Assembly: GCF_013111185.1 (NCBI RefSeq)
Contig: NZ_WVRE01000004.1
Location: 339,282 to 403,281, forward strand
Direction: 5' to 3'
Length of the DNA: 64,000 nt
Origin: Ruegeria sp. HKCCD7303
GTDB lineage: Bacteria > Pseudomonadota > Alphaproteobacteria > Rhodobacterales > Rhodobacteraceae
Made by a program: the position numbers and the translations under genes. This document shows positions 27,156 to 35,510 of this stretch, one piece after another. A model generated the notes under the pieces. That model made no database searches. It was not told the origin of the DNA and worked only from the letters and a program-made list of their open reading frames with translations. How positions within the stretch are numbered: the stretch's first letter is position 1; each line of letters opens with the position of its first letter.

Positions 27156-28439
27156 CAACTTGTCTAAGAGTTTCAGGCGCAGGATTTCCGCTTCGACCAG
27201 AGTCTCTTTCGCAAAGGAGAAAGGCAGTGGTCTGAGGGGGGTGACCGGAAATTCCAACTCGTCTGATTTGGTTCCACTCGCCCATTTAGCGAGGACGCGC
27301 CCCATTGTAGTAGCTATAGCAACGCCGCGCCCATTATATCCCAAACCTGTCATAATCCCCGGTGTGAGCTCATGCAGATGTGGATAGTGATCTCTCGTCA
27401 ATGCAACAAAGCCGCCCCACTCGTATTCCCACTGAACTCCAGATAACTGGGGGAAAAGTTCAACAGAAATGCGTTTCAACCGCTCAATTTGTTCGAGAGT
27501 GGAATTGTCGTTGTATGTGCCGCGTCCTCCCATCAGAAAGCGACCTTCCGCGTCTTGCCTGAAGTACAGAAGCAGGCGTCGTGCGTCCGACAAAGCGTTG
27601 CCTTCTGGCAGAATTGACTGGCGGACATTGTCGGACAGGGGCGCCGTAGCGACTTGGACCGAGCGAACGGGCAAAACGGATTTAGCCAAGCGCGGATGCA
27701 GATCTCCAGAATAGGCGTTCGTACAGATCAGCACTTTTTCTGAGATAACCGCTCCTTTGGGAGTTTCAATCCGAAAGCGACCGGCCTCTGACAAAATCTG
27801 CTTGGCAGGCGTTCCACCGAAAATTTGCACGCCATTGCGGCGACCTGCTTCGGCCAGCCCAAGTGCATAGTTTAACGGGTGCAAAACACCGCCGCGGCGA
27901 TCCAGAACGCCGCCAAGGTAAGCTTCGGTCCCGGTCAGTCGCTGCATTTCGCTTTGATCAAGCGATACCATACCCCCGCCGTGGTTGTCCCAATCCTCGG
28001 CCAGTTTGTGTAGTTCACTGAGTGTTTTTTTACTATGCGCCGCGCGCAGCCAGCCAGGACGATTTGCGTCGCACTCAATCCCGTGCCGAGTTATTAAGTC
28101 AAACACAAGATCGGCGGCGTCACCGGCCATTCGGATCATTCTGGTTCCCCAGATGTCACCAAATTTGGTTTTGATGCCCGTCGGCCCGTCCTTTAGGCCT
28201 ACATTGATTTGACCGCCATTACGTCCAGAAGCTCCCCAGCCCGGATGATGCGCATCGATGACAACAGCTTTGACGCCTTTCTCGGCCAGGTGAAGTGCTG
28301 CCGAAAGCCCGGTAAACCCGGCGCCAATCACGGTCACGTCAGAGTGCTGTTCGCCAACCAATTGTGGACATTCTGACGAATAGCCTGCTGTTGCTGACCA
28401 CAGGCTATTTGCAATGACTGGGTTTTCGTTTCGGATCAT
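27147..28439 (-). CDS. FAD-dependent oxidoreductase, gamma-glutamylputrescine oxidase (PuuB)-like
   Basis: 430 aa DAO-fold protein. FAD site GAGFTGLSAALHLAEKG at about 37-53, then GWGASGRNGGQINVGLK. The C-terminal WGGFVALTRDHYPHLHEL and GYNGRGVAIATTMGRVLA blocks follow E. coli PuuB closely. PuuB oxidises gamma-glutamylputrescine to the aldehyde. No PuuA-type ligase is in the window, so the substrate may be another amine or N-methyl amino acid. It is monocistronic, convergent with the MATE gene and divergent from the 109-aa gene at 28517. Confidence 0.87.
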   Translation of the reverse strand: MIRNENPVIANSLWSATAGYSSECPQLVGEQHSDVTVIGAGFTGLSAALHLAEKGVKAVVIDAHHPGWGASGRNGGQINVGLKDGPTGIKTKFGDIWGTRMIRMAGDAADLVFDLITRHGIECDANRPGWLRAAHSKKTLSELHKLAEDWDNHGGGMVSLDQSEMQRLTGTEAYLGGVLDRRGGVLHPLNYALGLAEAGRRNGVQIFGGTPAKQILSEAGRFRIETPKGAVISEKVLICTNAYSGDLHPRLAKSVLPVRSVQVATAPLSDNVRQSILPEGNALSDARRLLLYFRQDAEGRFLMGGRGTYNDNSTLEQIERLKRISVELFPQLSGVQWEYEWGGFVALTRDHYPHLHELTPGIMTGLGYNGRGVAIATTMGRVLAKWASGTKSDELEFPVTPLRPLPFSFAKETLVEAEILRLKLLDKLGL

Positions 28440-28516
28440 CTAGTGGCCTCGCGCTTGCCTTGTGGGGGGAACTACGTAGGTTTGGCTCGTGATACTTGCC
28501 GGATAGTATGTGACGA

Positions 28517-28846
28517 ATGCCCAGACTTTTGAACCAATTCGAATTGAAACCAACCGTCGAGCTCGATGCATTCGAGCAGGCGTGGAACGCGTTTGTCGAA
28601 CACTTGATCAAGACGGACCTTGCCGCCGAGGGTGCGCCTTTGTGCAGGCGCATCCCCGCAAGTGGTTACGATACCGACGAGCTGCGCAACCATACGCTTA
28701 TGGCTGTTGTAGAGTTCAGGGATCAATCGCAGGCAGACGCGGCTTGGGCCGCCATTGAAGGCCGCGTTGAGCCTTTGGGGGCTTTGCATCGTAGAGTTAT
28801 TTCTTTGGTGCACGATCCGGTTTTCACTTTTTGGTCGGAACTCTAG
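28517..28846 (+). CDS. Conserved small protein of unknown function (possibly DUF6614)
   Basis: 109 aa: a short soluble alpha/beta protein with an EFRDQSQADAAWAAIEGR stretch and a HDPVFTFWSEL C-terminus. It resembles small alphaproteobacterial proteins of the ferredoxin-like dimeric alpha/beta-barrel sort; the DUF6614 label is from memory and tentative. The ATG at 28517 lacks a strong ribosome-binding site. It is divergent from the PuuB-like oxidase (77-bp gap) and precedes the third TetR gene. A binding or quality-control role for an amine intermediate is speculative. Confidence 0.65.
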   Translation: MPRLLNQFELKPTVELDAFEQAWNAFVEHLIKTDLAAEGAPLCRRIPASGYDTDELRNHTLMAVVEFRDQSQADAAWAAIEGRVEPLGALHRRVISLVHDPVFTFWSEL

Positions 28847-28896
28847 ATCTGCGATTGCGTACGTCCGGATGTTTTCACATCATTTTCTCTTTTCCA

Positions 28897-28912
28897 TTGA
28901 ATGATCGTTCAA
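28897..28912. promoter_or_regulatory. TetR/BetI-type operator palindrome, site 3
   Basis: TTGAATGATCGTTCAA, palindromic except one A/G position pair, about 90 bp upstream of the TetR gene at 29004. The core matches sites 1 and 2 at all but one base. Confidence 0.65.
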
Positions 28913-29003
28913 TCAATGGCATCTATCGCTTAGATGTCAATCGTCCACACGCTGAGTGAGAACGGCTGTTGGGGGCAGGCAAGACAAAAGAAGTGCTTAG
29001 TAG

Positions 29004-29687
29004 ATGGGATGCATTTTGGTGAGACAATCGCCAATCGAAAAAACAAACCCTGAGGGACGGCGTCGTACCGAGTCCAAGGAGGTAAGGAGACAACAACTCA
29101 TCGATGCGACAATCGACTCGATTGCCGAAAACGGGATTGGTGGAACGACCATGTCCACAGTGACCGAGATTGCAGGTTTGTCATTGGGCATCGTCAACTT
29201 CCACTTCAAAAGTAAGCAGAACTTGCTGGAAGAAACGTTGCTGTTTCTAGCAAAGGAACACCACGAACAGTGGTTGGAAGCCTTTGACAATGCAGGATTG
29301 TCAGCGCCTGAAAAATTGTTGGCGATCGTCGATGCGCACTTTTACCCTCAGATTTGCACGCCAAAAAAGCTAGCTGTTTGGTTTGCGTTTTTTGGAGAGG
29401 CAGGACGGCGCGAAGTCTATCGCAGTCTGATCAATGACATCGATCAGGAGCGGTACGACGTAGCACTGAGACTGTGTTCAGAGATTGCTGAAGACGGTGG
29501 ATACAAGGACATACCGCCAAGGCAAGTCGTCAATATTCTGGAATCTCTGTACGACGGAATCTGGTTGGAGCTTTTGACCTATCCCGAGAACTTTCAACGT
29601 TCGGTTGCCCGGGATCACATTGCCGCCTTTCTTGCCAAGGTCTACCCAGATCACTTTCGAATGCCCGCGTTCAAAAACGGTGGTTGA
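29004..29687 (+). CDS. BetI-like TetR-family regulator
   Basis: 227 aa from the ATG at 29004. TTG 29016 and GTG 29019 are alternative starts. The helix-turn-helix is at about 45-90 (GTTMSTVTEIAGLSLGIV, FHFKSKQNLL), following RRQQLIDATIDSIAENG, which is very close to the RRRQLIDATLEAI block of E. coli BetI. The ligand domain has KKLAVWFAFFGEAGRR. It is the nearest relative in this window of the TetR protein at 15120. A palindrome at 28897 precedes it and the TMADH-like gene follows 76 bp later, so control of that enzyme and of itself is likely. Confidence 0.9.
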   Translation: MGCILVRQSPIEKTNPEGRRRTESKEVRRQQLIDATIDSIAENGIGGTTMSTVTEIAGLSLGIVNFHFKSKQNLLEETLLFLAKEHHEQWLEAFDNAGLSAPEKLLAIVDAHFYPQICTPKKLAVWFAFFGEAGRREVYRSLINDIDQERYDVALRLCSEIAEDGGYKDIPPRQVVNILESLYDGIWLELLTYPENFQRSVARDHIAAFLAKVYPDHFRMPAFKNGG

Positions 29688-29762
29688 AACAGAGCGGCTT
29701 TCAAACCGGACACTCCAGACAAGATCAGCCAGCGCATGGCGCAGCCAACCAAGGATCAAAAA

Positions 29763-31829
29763 ATGGATAGGGACCCTCGCTACGATATCCTTTTCGAACC
29801 GGTTCAAATCGGGCCAGTTACTGCGCCAAATCGGTTCTATCAGGTGCCGCACTGTACAGGTATGGGTTGGCAATATCCGCGTACTCTTGCTGCAATGCGA
29901 AAAGTGAAGGCGCAAGGGGGGTGGGGCGTCATATGCACAGAGTATAACTCGATCCACCCGTCGTCTGATGACCTACCGCATCCTTATGCTTCGCTTTGGG
30001 ATGAAAGTGATGTTCGGGCGCACACCCTTATGACCGATGCCGTACACGAATACGGTAGCCTGGCAGGTGCTGAGCTTTGGTACGGAGGCGCCAACTCGAA
30101 CAACTTGTTTTCCCGGTTGCCGAGCATGGACGTCGACAGCCGTCCCAATACGAAAGGGCACCCTTTTCAGACCCGTGCAATGGACAAGCAGGACATCCGG
30201 GATCTACGCCGCTGGCATCGAAAGGCCGCATTGAGGGCACGGGACGCTGGATTTGACGTTGTCTATGTCTATGCAACGCACGGATACCTGATCTCGAATT
30301 TTTTGCATCCGCGCGTGAATACGCGCGGTGACGAATATGGTGGCAACTTAGAAAATAGGGTGCGTCTCACCCGAGAATTGATTCAGGAAACCAAGGACGC
30401 CGTTGGCGACCGGTGCGCCGTGGCCGTTCGGTTCTCGGCTGACGAAGAGATCGGCGAGGATGGCCAGCCAATCTATGGTGAGCGACGAGAGATGTTTGAG
30501 ATGCTCTCCGATCTTCCGGATTTGTGGGATATCAACATCGCAGATTACTCGGTTGAGATGGGTGTCTCCCGTTTTACTAAAGAAGCTGCTCTTGAACCCT
30601 ATATGCATTGGGTCAAGTCCGTGACGGATAAGCCCGTCGTGACCGTTGGTCGCTTCACGTCACCTGATACCATGGTCTCGCAAGTCAGGCGGGGGATTAC
30701 GGATTTCATTGGGGCTGCACGCCCCTCAATCGCTGATCCTTACCTTCCAAAGAAGATCGAAGAAGGACGCTTGTCCGCGATCCGCGAGTGTATCGGATGC
30801 AATGTTTGTTACGCCAGTGACTCGATAGGGGTACCTATTCGATGCACTCAGAACCCAACAATGGGAGAGGAGTGGCGCAAAGGCTGGCACCCTGAAATCA
30901 TTCGTAAGAAATCCTCAGATGCGCGCGTCTTGATTGTCGGGGCAGGCGCTGCCGGACTGGAAGCGGCACGGGCACTTGGCGTGCGTGGGTATGATGTCCA
31001 ATTGGCGGAAGCTACTCGTGAGTTGGGTGGCAGGGTCTCGCGCGAAGCGGCTCTGCCTGGAATGAGCGAGTACATTCGCGTCAAAGATTATCGCGAGCAG
31101 CAATTGATGGAGATGCCCAACGTTGAAATCTACCGTGAAAGCCCGCTGACAGTTGACGATATCTTGGCCGTCGATGCTGACCACGTTGCGATCGCAACCG
31201 GCGCGACTTGGCGAAAAGAGCATTTTGACGAAGAACGTTTCGCCCCGGTCGCAAAAGGGTCAGCCTTAGGTCGGGTCTTTACTCCCGATGACATCATGGA
31301 TGGGAATCTTCCCATTGGACCAACGCTCGTTTTTGATGGTGATGGCTACTACATGGCCAGTGTTGTTGCTGAAAAAATCAGAACGCAGGGACATGCCGTC
31401 ACGCTGGTCACACCGTTTGACAGTGTTTCTGACTGGGCAAGAAATACGTCCGAACGTTGGCGCATCAGAAGGCATTTGCTTCGCTTAGGGGTCGAGGTCC
31501 TGCCGTCAAAGTCGCTTAAGCAATTTGATGGCGAAATCGCAGAGTTGGAGTGCGCCTATGGCGGTCCAAATGTGAATGTTCCGGTTGCCAACATAGTGAT
31601 GGTTACTGCTCGGAAGCCAAATGATGGTCTCTACAGGGGATTACTGGGGCGGGCGAGTTCCGAGGATTTGCCGTTCAGCCTTCGTCGCATAGGAGATTGC
31701 GACGCTCCGGCGATAATTGCGGCGGCGGTTTATTCAGGCCATCGATACGCGCAGGAATTGGACGAAGCAGTGGATGAGGACATTCCACTTAGACATGATC
31801 GTCTGGATGTCCGGCAGCAGCCGATTTGA
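29763..31829 (+). CDS. Trimethylamine dehydrogenase-like iron-sulfur flavoprotein (DgcA/TMADH family)
   Basis: 688 aa from the ATG at 29763 (AGGA 7 nt upstream). Old-yellow-enzyme barrel with Cys31 in VPHCTG. After Met removal this is position 30, the cysteine that holds FMN covalently in trimethylamine dehydrogenase. Tyr170 and His173 (VYVYATHGY) match its catalytic pair. The [4Fe-4S] ligands are Cys343, 346, 349 and 361. An ADP/FAD-binding half follows from about residue 388 (VLIVGAGAAGLEAARALG). The loop that carries Trp264 and Asp267 in TMADH is shortened here (ADYSVEMGVSRF), so the amine pocket differs. Dimethylglycine-type (DgcA), dimethylamine or another N-methyl amine is likely. No electron-transfer flavoprotein gene is adjacent. 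Confidence 0.9.
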   Translation: MDRDPRYDILFEPVQIGPVTAPNRFYQVPHCTGMGWQYPRTLAAMRKVKAQGGWGVICTEYNSIHPSSDDLPHPYASLWDESDVRAHTLMTDAVHEYGSLAGAELWYGGANSNNLFSRLPSMDVDSRPNTKGHPFQTRAMDKQDIRDLRRWHRKAALRARDAGFDVVYVYATHGYLISNFLHPRVNTRGDEYGGNLENRVRLTRELIQETKDAVGDRCAVAVRFSADEEIGEDGQPIYGERREMFEMLSDLPDLWDINIADYSVEMGVSRFTKEAALEPYMHWVKSVTDKPVVTVGRFTSPDTMVSQVRRGITDFIGAARPSIADPYLPKKIEEGRLSAIRECIGCNVCYASDSIGVPIRCTQNPTMGEEWRKGWHPEIIRKKSSDARVLIVGAGAAGLEAARALGVRGYDVQLAEATRELGGRVSREAALPGMSEYIRVKDYREQQLMEMPNVEIYRESPLTVDDILAVDADHVAIATGATWRKEHFDEERFAPVAKGSALGRVFTPDDIMDGNLPIGPTLVFDGDGYYMASVVAEKIRTQGHAVTLVTPFDSVSDWARNTSERWRIRRHLLRLGVEVLPSKSLKQFDGEIAELECAYGGPNVNVPVANIVMVTARKPNDGLYRGLLGRASSEDLPFSLRRIGDCDAPAIIAAAVYSGHRYAQELDEAVDEDIPLRHDRLDVRQQPI

Positions 31830-31884
31830 CTGCGCTGGACGATCTCGGTTGTACGCACTCAAGGGAACGCAGGAGAAATCACCC

Positions 31885-32337
31885 ATGCCGGAAGGCTTAA
31901 TCATCCGTCCGCTTGAATTGAAAGACAACGAAGAGTGGCGGCGCTTATGGACGGCATACTTGGATTTCTACGAGACCTCTGTCTCAGAAGAAGTCTACGA
32001 GGTTTCGTTCAACAGATTGTTGTCAACAGATGCAGGTGAATACAATTGCCTCATCGCTGAGTTAGAAGGGAAACCGGTTGGACTAGCGCACTACCTTTAC
32101 CATAGGTTCATGTGGTCGGTGGAGGATACCTGTTATTTGATGGATCTCTTCGCTGATCAGCAGGTTAGAGGAAAAGGTGTTGGTCGAGCTCTAATCGAAA
32201 CTGTCTTCCAGATCGCCAAGCAGGACGGTGTTCCGACCACCTACTGGACAACTCAAGAATTTAATTATCCCGGTCGAGTTCTGTACGACAAAGTCGCTAA
32301 GAGAACGCCATTTATAGTTTATGAAAAAGATGAATAA
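31885..32337 (+). CDS. GNAT-family N-acetyltransferase
   Basis: 150 aa from the ATG at 31885 with AGGAGAAA upstream. The frame extends to 31717 inside the previous gene without a site. The acetyl-CoA motif A is VRGKGVGRALIE at about 95-106, followed by the motif B region YWTTQEFNYPGRVLYDKV. It acetylates an amine, probably a small molecule. It starts 55 bp after the TMADH-like gene, so it may belong to the same transcript, where acetylation could detoxify or prime an amine. The IS scar begins immediately downstream. Confidence 0.85.
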   Translation: MPEGLIIRPLELKDNEEWRRLWTAYLDFYETSVSEEVYEVSFNRLLSTDAGEYNCLIAELEGKPVGLAHYLYHRFMWSVEDTCYLMDLFADQQVRGKGVGRALIETVFQIAKQDGVPTTYWTTQEFNYPGRVLYDKVAKRTPFIVYEKDE

Positions 32338-32344
32338 TTGGTAG

Positions 32345-32888
32345 CGACTTGCCAGAAAAACTCGTCTTAGCGCTGGTCTTGTCAGAAGAACTTGTCTTGA
32401 GGCAGGCAGGACGGTTGCGTAGCTTTTGCCCATGACCAAACCTGCCTCTTTCAAGTACTTCAAAACCAGTTACATCTCTGGTGAGCTTGCAGACTGGCTG
32501 GAAGATCAACAAATGGATCATATCCGAGGTGCGCCATATCACCCACAGACCCAAGGCAAGATCGAGCGCTGGCATCAAACTCTCAAGAACCGCATCTTAT
32601 CGCAAAACTATTATCTGCCCGGCGACCTCCAACAACAGATCGACGCCTTCGTCGAGCATTACAATCACCGTCGCTACCACGAAAGCCTACAAAACCTCAC
32701 GCCGGCTGATGTCTACTTCGGGCGCGGGCAGACCATTCTGAAACAACGCGAAAGGATCAAACGGAAGACAATCGAAACAAGGCGCTTGCTTCACCGAAAA
32801 TCCGCCGCATAATCGGAAAAACCAGATGGGCCAGATCCTCTCTTAGCTATGGCCGCCTTCTGTACCAAAACCCCTGACGACGGACACT
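32345..32888 (+). mobile_element. Composite IS scar: IS6-type end joined to IS3-type end
   Basis: GGTCTTGTCAGAAGAACT at 32375 matches the left end of the complete IS6-family element at 52532. A weaker copy (cttgccagaaaaactcgtct) lies 30 bp before it, as a tandem. Similarity to the IS6 element continues through the first transposase codons to about 32469, then stops abruptly. From there the DNA is IS3-family. The right end is probably near ctgacgacggaca at about 32876-32888. Two different elements were joined by deletion or nested insertion. Confidence 0.7.
32432..32812 (+). pseudogene. Chimeric transposase remnant (IS6 N-terminus, IS3 OrfB C-terminus)
   Basis: 126 codons open from ATG 32432. 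The first 12 residues (MTKPASFKYFKT) match the IS6 transposase at 52589 with a single change. From the codons after 32469 the product is the C-terminal part of an IS3-family OrfB integrase: GAPYHPQTQGKIERWHQTLK carries the final Glu of the DDE triad, followed by HYNHRRYHESL. The two preceding Asp residues of the triad are missing, so it cannot be an active transposase. The in-frame junction is probably accidental. Confidence 0.85.
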
Positions 32889-32930
32889 GGCAACATTCGT
32901 CTGCTCTCAATCAAAATAAAGGCAATTCAT

Positions 32931-33164
32931 ATGGACTTGACTGTACTCATGAAAGACCTGCAGCAACGACGCGACGAGTTGAAACTGCAACTGCACCTTG
33001 CGTCGAAAGAAGCTGAGGATGAATGGACAGAGCTTCAGGCCGAATGGGACAAGTTTCTTACAAAAGCCGAGTTCGAAAAGTCCGCTGAGGAAGTTGGAGA
33101 AGCGGCACGCGATCTCGGCCTCAAAATGAAGGCCGCGTATGACAAGATGAAAAAGGCAACCTGA
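32931..33164 (+). CDS. Small helical protein, paralogue of 37332 gene
   Basis: 77 aa, highly charged and predicted all-helical. It is paralogous to the 78-aa protein at 37332, and the strongest blocks are RDELKLQLHLASKEAEDEW and EEVGEAARDLGLKMKAAYDKMKKA. No signal peptide, no transmembrane segment and no cysteine. The ATG has AAAGG 8 nt upstream. Family not recognised. It resembles small stress or scaffold proteins that lie next to DUF1269 genes. It precedes DUF1269 (33302), coiled-coil and MscS genes, so a role in envelope stress is inferred from context. Confidence 0.75.
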   Translation: MDLTVLMKDLQQRRDELKLQLHLASKEAEDEWTELQAEWDKFLTKAEFEKSAEEVGEAARDLGLKMKAAYDKMKKAT

Positions 33165-33301
33165 TCAAGCAGGCTATTGGGTGATTCAGTGCGGCCTCAA
33201 ACCCGGCTGCCAGCCCGCCAGAAGTTTCATAACTTTGGGCCCAACAATAATGCGATGGGTCTCGCAGAAGGATCCGCGGCCGAACCAAAGGAGACCGAAC
33301 G

Positions 33302-33802
33302 TTGAACCTGGTCGCAATTCTCATGAAAGATGTTGAAGCGGCGCGCTCCGCGCGTGGCAAAATTGCGGGATTAACCAGAAAGGCGCTTGTTCAGTTAGAA
33401 GACGCGGTTGTCGTCTACACTGAAGATGGCGAAATCAAACTTGATCAGACCGTCAACATGACGAAATTCGGGGCTCTGGGCGGTCTTTGGGTCGGTGTGG
33501 TTATCGGTGGCGCTATTGGTCTGATGAGCGGGAATCCAGCGCTATTGGCTGCAAGCGGTGTGTTTGGGTCACTCACAGGTGCCGTTGGAGGATCGGTCGC
33601 TGATCGTGGCATTCCGGATGATTTTATGAAGAAAACAGCACGATCATTGGAAGATGGTCGTGCCATACTTTTCCTATTGGGTGGAACCGAGAACCCAGAA
33701 ATGGTTCTTGAAAAGCTGTCTGCTTTTGAGGGTGAGGTGCTGATATCGGATTTCTCTGACGATGTCGTGCAACAGATCAACGATGCTCTTAAGTCAGTAT
33801 AA
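33302..33802 (+). CDS. DUF1269 membrane-associated protein
   Basis: 166 aa from a TTG at 33302 with AAAGGAG 8-9 nt upstream. The N-terminal 45 residues form an alpha/beta unit (LVAILMKDVEAARSARGKI). The middle is a glycine-rich hydrophobic hairpin (FGALGGLWVGVVIGGAIGLM, then SGVFGSLTGAVGGSVAD). The end is a second alpha/beta unit. This is the DUF1269 layout. The family function is unknown; it is often found in stress-response neighbourhoods. A second family member is at 45662 in this window. Shared transcription with the 77-aa gene is possible across the 137-bp gap. Confidence 0.85.
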   Translation: MNLVAILMKDVEAARSARGKIAGLTRKALVQLEDAVVVYTEDGEIKLDQTVNMTKFGALGGLWVGVVIGGAIGLMSGNPALLAASGVFGSLTGAVGGSVADRGIPDDFMKKTARSLEDGRAILFLLGGTENPEMVLEKLSAFEGEVLISDFSDDVVQQINDALKSV

Positions 33803-33996
33803 TCCGCAGGTGTGTTCATCAAAACGATGATCGTTTAGCCATCATACAACGACACCACGGCTGCAGGAAAAAGCTCTTGCCAGTACGTTTTCGGCTCAAG
33901 TCTCTGACAGGACTGCCGAATAGGTTACGGAGGGCTCTTCAGCTTCCGGTCCAGCGCCATTTCAATCGCTATAAGCCGGGACGGATGTAGTTGAGG

Positions 33997-34329
33997 ATGG
34001 CGGAAATGGTTGCATTGGACAAAGAGCTGACTGCCATGGAAGACGAACTGGACGAAGCCGCTGAAGAAATGGCGACAGACATCCAAGAAAGTATCGACAA
34101 GACCAAATCAAAGGTCAAAGAAGCAAATGACCGCATTGACGCTCGGCTAGAGGAGATCGACGCGGAGTTCGATGCTAGGTTGGATGCAATTGACCAGCAA
34201 ATCGACTCGGCGACAGAAAATTCGAAAGCTCGGTTCCAAAAGAGAAAAGCAGAGATACAAGAGGAATACTCTCACAGAAAAGCTCTTTTGAGCAAAGCAG
34301 CCAAGCTGGCAGGTGAGGCACTCGGCTAA
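33997..34329 (+). CDS. Coiled-coil small protein
   Basis: About 110 aa. TTG 33991, ATG 33997 and ATG 34006 are all possible starts; GAGG at 33993 would best suit 34006. The protein is almost entirely acidic/basic heptad sequence (MEDELDEAAEEMATDIQESI, ARLEEIDAEFDARLDAIDQQ) and has no cysteine or hydrophobic segment, so it forms a long coiled coil. Family not recognised. It lies between DUF1269 and MscS on the same strand. An inverted repeat (AACCCGC/GCGGGTT) follows its stop. Confidence 0.75.
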   Translation: MAEMVALDKELTAMEDELDEAAEEMATDIQESIDKTKSKVKEANDRIDARLEEIDAEFDARLDAIDQQIDSATENSKARFQKRKAEIQEEYSHRKALLSKAAKLAGEALG

Positions 34330-34339
34330 CGGGCCAACG

Positions 34340-34364
34340 AACCCGCCAAATTCTAAAGCGGGTT
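34340..34364 (+). terminator. Hairpin after coiled-coil gene
   Basis: AACCCGC, 11 bases, GCGGGTT: a perfect 7-bp stem 10 bp after the coiled-coil stop and before the MscS start. No T-run follows, so it may attenuate or stabilise rather than terminate. Confidence 0.4.
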
Positions 34365-34400
34365 CGACACAGCCGTTTGCTGGAGTTACAAATCGAATTT

Positions 34401-35510
34401 ATGGAAGAAAACAGTTTTCGAGAGCCACTTTCCACTTACGGTGATGCTCTGTCACGGTGGTGGAGCTCAGTAGATCATCCCGCGGCCCTTGCCGCGATCG
34501 TGTTTTGTGCGGCGGTTTTGGTTTTTCGTCGTGCACTGGCCATGGTGGTGGTTTCAGCGCTCAATGCATTGCTGTCAAACTTATCTTCCGAGATTGGTGA
34601 AGCGACGCGTGAACGCCTCGTTTCGGCTACTCAAGTACTTCTTGTAGCCCTATCGATTTTCCTTGTCTCTGAAGCTCTGGAACTTCCCGAGTTTACAGGT
34701 GGCCTCTTTAGGAGCGTTCTAGCGACCGCTGCCATAGTGGCTGTGTTTGCAACTTGGTATGAACTAGCGGGTAACTTTGTTTCAATCTTAAAAACAGGTG
34801 AGTTTCAGGATGTAACCCTTGAGGCCGACTGGACCACTAGAGTTACTCGCTTCGCCATTTTTATCTTTGGACTTACTGCGATATTGAAGGTCTGGAACGT
34901 CGACATTAGTGGAGCTCTTACTGGCGTCGGTGTTTTGGGCGCAGGGCTTGCGATCGCTGCACAGGACTTAGTACGGAATTTGATCGCGGGAATGACCAAC
35001 CAAAGCGAGGCTCGATTTGTCACCGGAGACGCCATAGAAGTTGATGGCAAGTTTCTGGGGACGGTTAAAAAGATCGATCTGCGTTCCACACTCGTGGTTG
35101 GCTTCGACCAAGTGCCCCGCCATGTTCCGAATGCTGATCTGTCAAATTCTGTTGTTAAAAATTACTCAAGAATGCAGCACAGGCGTATCCTGATTTCAAT
35201 TCCACTTGTTCTTTCGTCGTCCCGTGACCAAATTGAAAAAGTTAGACGTGATTTGAGTGAGTTCTTGAAGAACAGTGGGGCCTTCTCACTCGATGATGAT
35301 GCTCCCAAGTGCGTTAACGTATCGGGTATCAGCAACAGTTCCATCGACATTCAGTTCTATGCCTGGACGAAGTCTGGTACTTATTCAGACTATCTGGAAA
35401 CAAGTGAACGCCTTGCCCTAGAAGTTTTAGAGACTGTCGCAAGGGCAGGCACCGCGCTAGCCTACCCCACCCAAACGATACATATGGCAGAGCACGCAGG
35501 AAAAAGCTGA
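34401..35510 (+). CDS. MscS-family mechanosensitive channel
   Basis: 369 aa from ATG 34401; TTG 34377 is also in frame, and neither has an ideal ribosome-binding site. Three to four hydrophobic segments lie at about 30-165. The pore helix block is ALTGVGVLGAGLAIAAQDLVRNLIAG, followed by the beta domain (VTGDAIEVDGKFLGTVKKID, VPNADLSNSVVKNYSR) and a C-terminal alpha/beta cage. MscS channels open under membrane tension and release osmolytes in the inner membrane. It sits between a coiled-coil gene and the AI-2E-type permease, which supports an osmotic or envelope-stress role for the island. Confidence 0.92.
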   Translation: MEENSFREPLSTYGDALSRWWSSVDHPAALAAIVFCAAVLVFRRALAMVVVSALNALLSNLSSEIGEATRERLVSATQVLLVALSIFLVSEALELPEFTGGLFRSVLATAAIVAVFATWYELAGNFVSILKTGEFQDVTLEADWTTRVTRFAIFIFGLTAILKVWNVDISGALTGVGVLGAGLAIAAQDLVRNLIAGMTNQSEARFVTGDAIEVDGKFLGTVKKIDLRSTLVVGFDQVPRHVPNADLSNSVVKNYSRMQHRRILISIPLVLSSSRDQIEKVRRDLSEFLKNSGAFSLDDDAPKCVNVSGISNSSIDIQFYAWTKSGTYSDYLETSERLALEVLETVARAGTALAYPTQTIHMAEHAGKS

